Shown piece by piece: positions 63,115-64,000 of a stretch of DNA of 64,000 bases. The position numbers and the translations under genes are program-made. This stretch comes from JANOBD01 sp031411495. Lineage in GTDB: Bacteria; Planctomycetota; Phycisphaerae; Tepidisphaerales; Tepidisphaeraceae. Where the stretch lies: contig JANOBD010000235.1 of assembly GCA_031411495.1 (NCBI GenBank), positions 228,247 through 292,246 of the forward strand, in the 5' to 3' direction. Under the pieces are notes generated by a model, which was not told where the DNA came from, searched no databases, and saw only the letters and a program-made list of their open reading frames with translations. Positions within the stretch are counted from its first letter, which is position 1, and every line of letters begins with the position of its first letter.

Positions 63115-64000
63115 TTCATCGCCTTGTTGATCGCATCGGCAAACTGGTCGGTCGTCGCGCTGCCGCCGAGATCGCGGGTGAGCGTCGCCCCTTCCGCCAG
63201 CACGCGGTTGTACGCAGATTTGATCTTCTCGGCTACGCCGGTTTCGCCGAGATGGTTCAACATCATGACGCCGCTCATGATGACCGCCAGCGGGTTGGCG
63301 ATGCCCTTGCCGGCGATGTCCGGCGCGCTGCCGTGGACGGCTTCGAACACCGCATACTCTTCGCCGATGTTCGAGCCCGGCACCACGCCGAGCCCGCCGA
63401 CAAGGCCGGCGCACAAATCGCTTACCAGGTCGCCGTACAGATTCTCCATGAGCAGTACGTCGAACTTGTTCGGGTCCTGCACCAGCTTCATGCAGCCCGC
63501 GTCGATGATCAGTTCGTCATACTCCACCTGCGGAAACTCTTTCTGATGCACCTCGCGGGCCGCGTTCAGAAACATCCCGTCGGTGAGCTTCATGATGTTC
63601 GCCTTGTGGAACACCGTGACCTTTCGGCGATGGCGCAACATCGCGTACTTGAAGGCATATCGCGCAATGCGCGTGCACGCCGTGATCGTGGCCACTTTCA
63701 TGCTCGTCACCACGCCGGGCGTGATCTCGTTTTCGATGCCGGTATACAGCCCTTCCGTGTTTTCACGGACGATCACCATATCGACGTCTTCATACCGCGT
63801 CTTCACGCCAGCCAGGGAGCGGACTGGACGCACAGCCGCATATAAGCCCAGCTTCTGGCGGAGTTGCACGTTGACGCTCTTAAAGCCCTTCCCCACCGGC
63901 GTCGTCACCGGTCCTTTAAGCGCGACTTTATGTTTGCGAATCGCATCGAGCGTCACATCCGGCAGCACATTGTCATACCCATGATGTTCCACCGCATCAG
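63111..64000 (-). CDS. Isocitrate dehydrogenase, NAD-type (N-terminus cut by window edge)
   Basis: Isocitrate/isopropylmalate dehydrogenase family. VIVRENTEGLYTGIENEITP, ENLYGDLVSDLCAGLVGGLG and FEAVHGSAPDIAGKGIANP are present, fitting the NAD-dependent isocitrate dehydrogenase branch. The first 30-60 residues (with IPGDGIGPE) are beyond the right edge, so the true start is not visible. It overlaps the alpha-galactosidase gene by 4 nt. Aconitase, the preceding TCA step, lies 4.5 kb away on the other strand. Confidence 0.9.
   Translation of the reverse strand, partial: DAVEHHGYDNVLPDVTLDAIRKHKVALKGPVTTPVGKGFKSVNVQLRQKLGLYAAVRPVRSLAGVKTRYEDVDMVIVRENTEGLYTGIENEITPGVVTSMKVATITACTRIARYAFKYAMLRHRRKVTVFHKANIMKLTDGMFLNAAREVHQKEFPQVEYDELIIDAGCMKLVQDPNKFDVLLMENLYGDLVSDLCAGLVGGLGVVPGSNIGEEYAVFEAVHGSAPDIAGKGIANPLAVIMSGVMMLNHLGETGVAEKIKSAYNRVLAEGATLTRDLGGSATTDQFADAINKAMK

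Noticed and set aside
61696..63414. Alpha-galactosidase start 100 codons upstream
   Set aside because: The extra residues are an Arg-rich shadow of the isocitrate dehydrogenase gene; the GTG at 63114 begins a signal peptide.

Overview
The window is GC-rich bacterial DNA, densely coding, and most likely from the Planctomycetota (probably class Phycisphaerae). This is an inference. It rests on two secreted proteins with the short N-terminal LExLExRxLMAGFS motif (LEPR-XLL type) typical of planctomycete surface proteins, two PEP-CTERM proteins, a protein with a prepilin-like tail ending in a DGHV motif, and a ribosomal operon with an unusual gene content. No tRNA, rRNA, transposase, prophage or CRISPR array was seen.

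Region 1 (1-6640): fusA with a clean UUCG terminator, then an envelope cluster of an HlyD-like periplasmic adaptor, an alpha-alpha toroid lipoprotein and a GT87-type membrane glycosyltransferase. Region 2 (6770-23617): the S10-spc-alpha ribosomal supercluster, rpsJ to rplQ with secY, map, rpmJ and rpoA. rpmD, adk, infA and rpsD are absent from their usual places. S5 has a glycine/RGG-rich N-terminal extension and L5 a Lys/Ala-rich one. Region 3 (23905-28233): murE-murF-mraY, a shortened dcw cluster for peptidoglycan precursors. Region 4 (28366-36107): a large coiled-coil lipoprotein and two tandem paralogous secreted proteins (carbohydrate-binding-like domain, FN3 repeats, clan GH-A-like hydrolase domain). 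Region 5 (36491-39861): an RluD-type pseudouridine synthase, TatA, a small secretin-domain-like protein and ProC. Region 6 (39878-46017, minus): RnfC-like and RnfD-like proteins, Dxr, an RseP site-2 protease and a small unknown, as one apparent operon. Region 7 (46346-64000): epimerase, sodium/solute symporter, DUF3352-like/prepilin-like protein, beta-CASP nuclease, PEP-CTERM proteins, aconitase, a cytosine-deaminase-like enzyme, a tandem universal stress protein, a phytanoyl-CoA-dioxygenase-like protein, GH27 alpha-galactosidase and an edge-truncated isocitrate dehydrogenase.

The most striking signal is not a protein. Sixteen junctions of the ribosomal supercluster carry 60-90 bp elements built from degenerate tandem heptamers followed by an inverted heptamer array, so each can fold as a long imperfect hairpin. 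Different elements use different heptamers (GTGGAGA, GTGGCTA, GTAGTCC, TTTGCGG, GGGATGA, GATAGTT, TTTCCGA), but the 7-nt period and the inverted layout are kept. Three more lie outside: one read in frame inside rluD, one carrying the dxr stop codon and encoding its last residues, and one at 54.5 kb. A second family of short hairpins with CUUG or CCUG-like tetraloops fills several junctions that lack the heptamer element.
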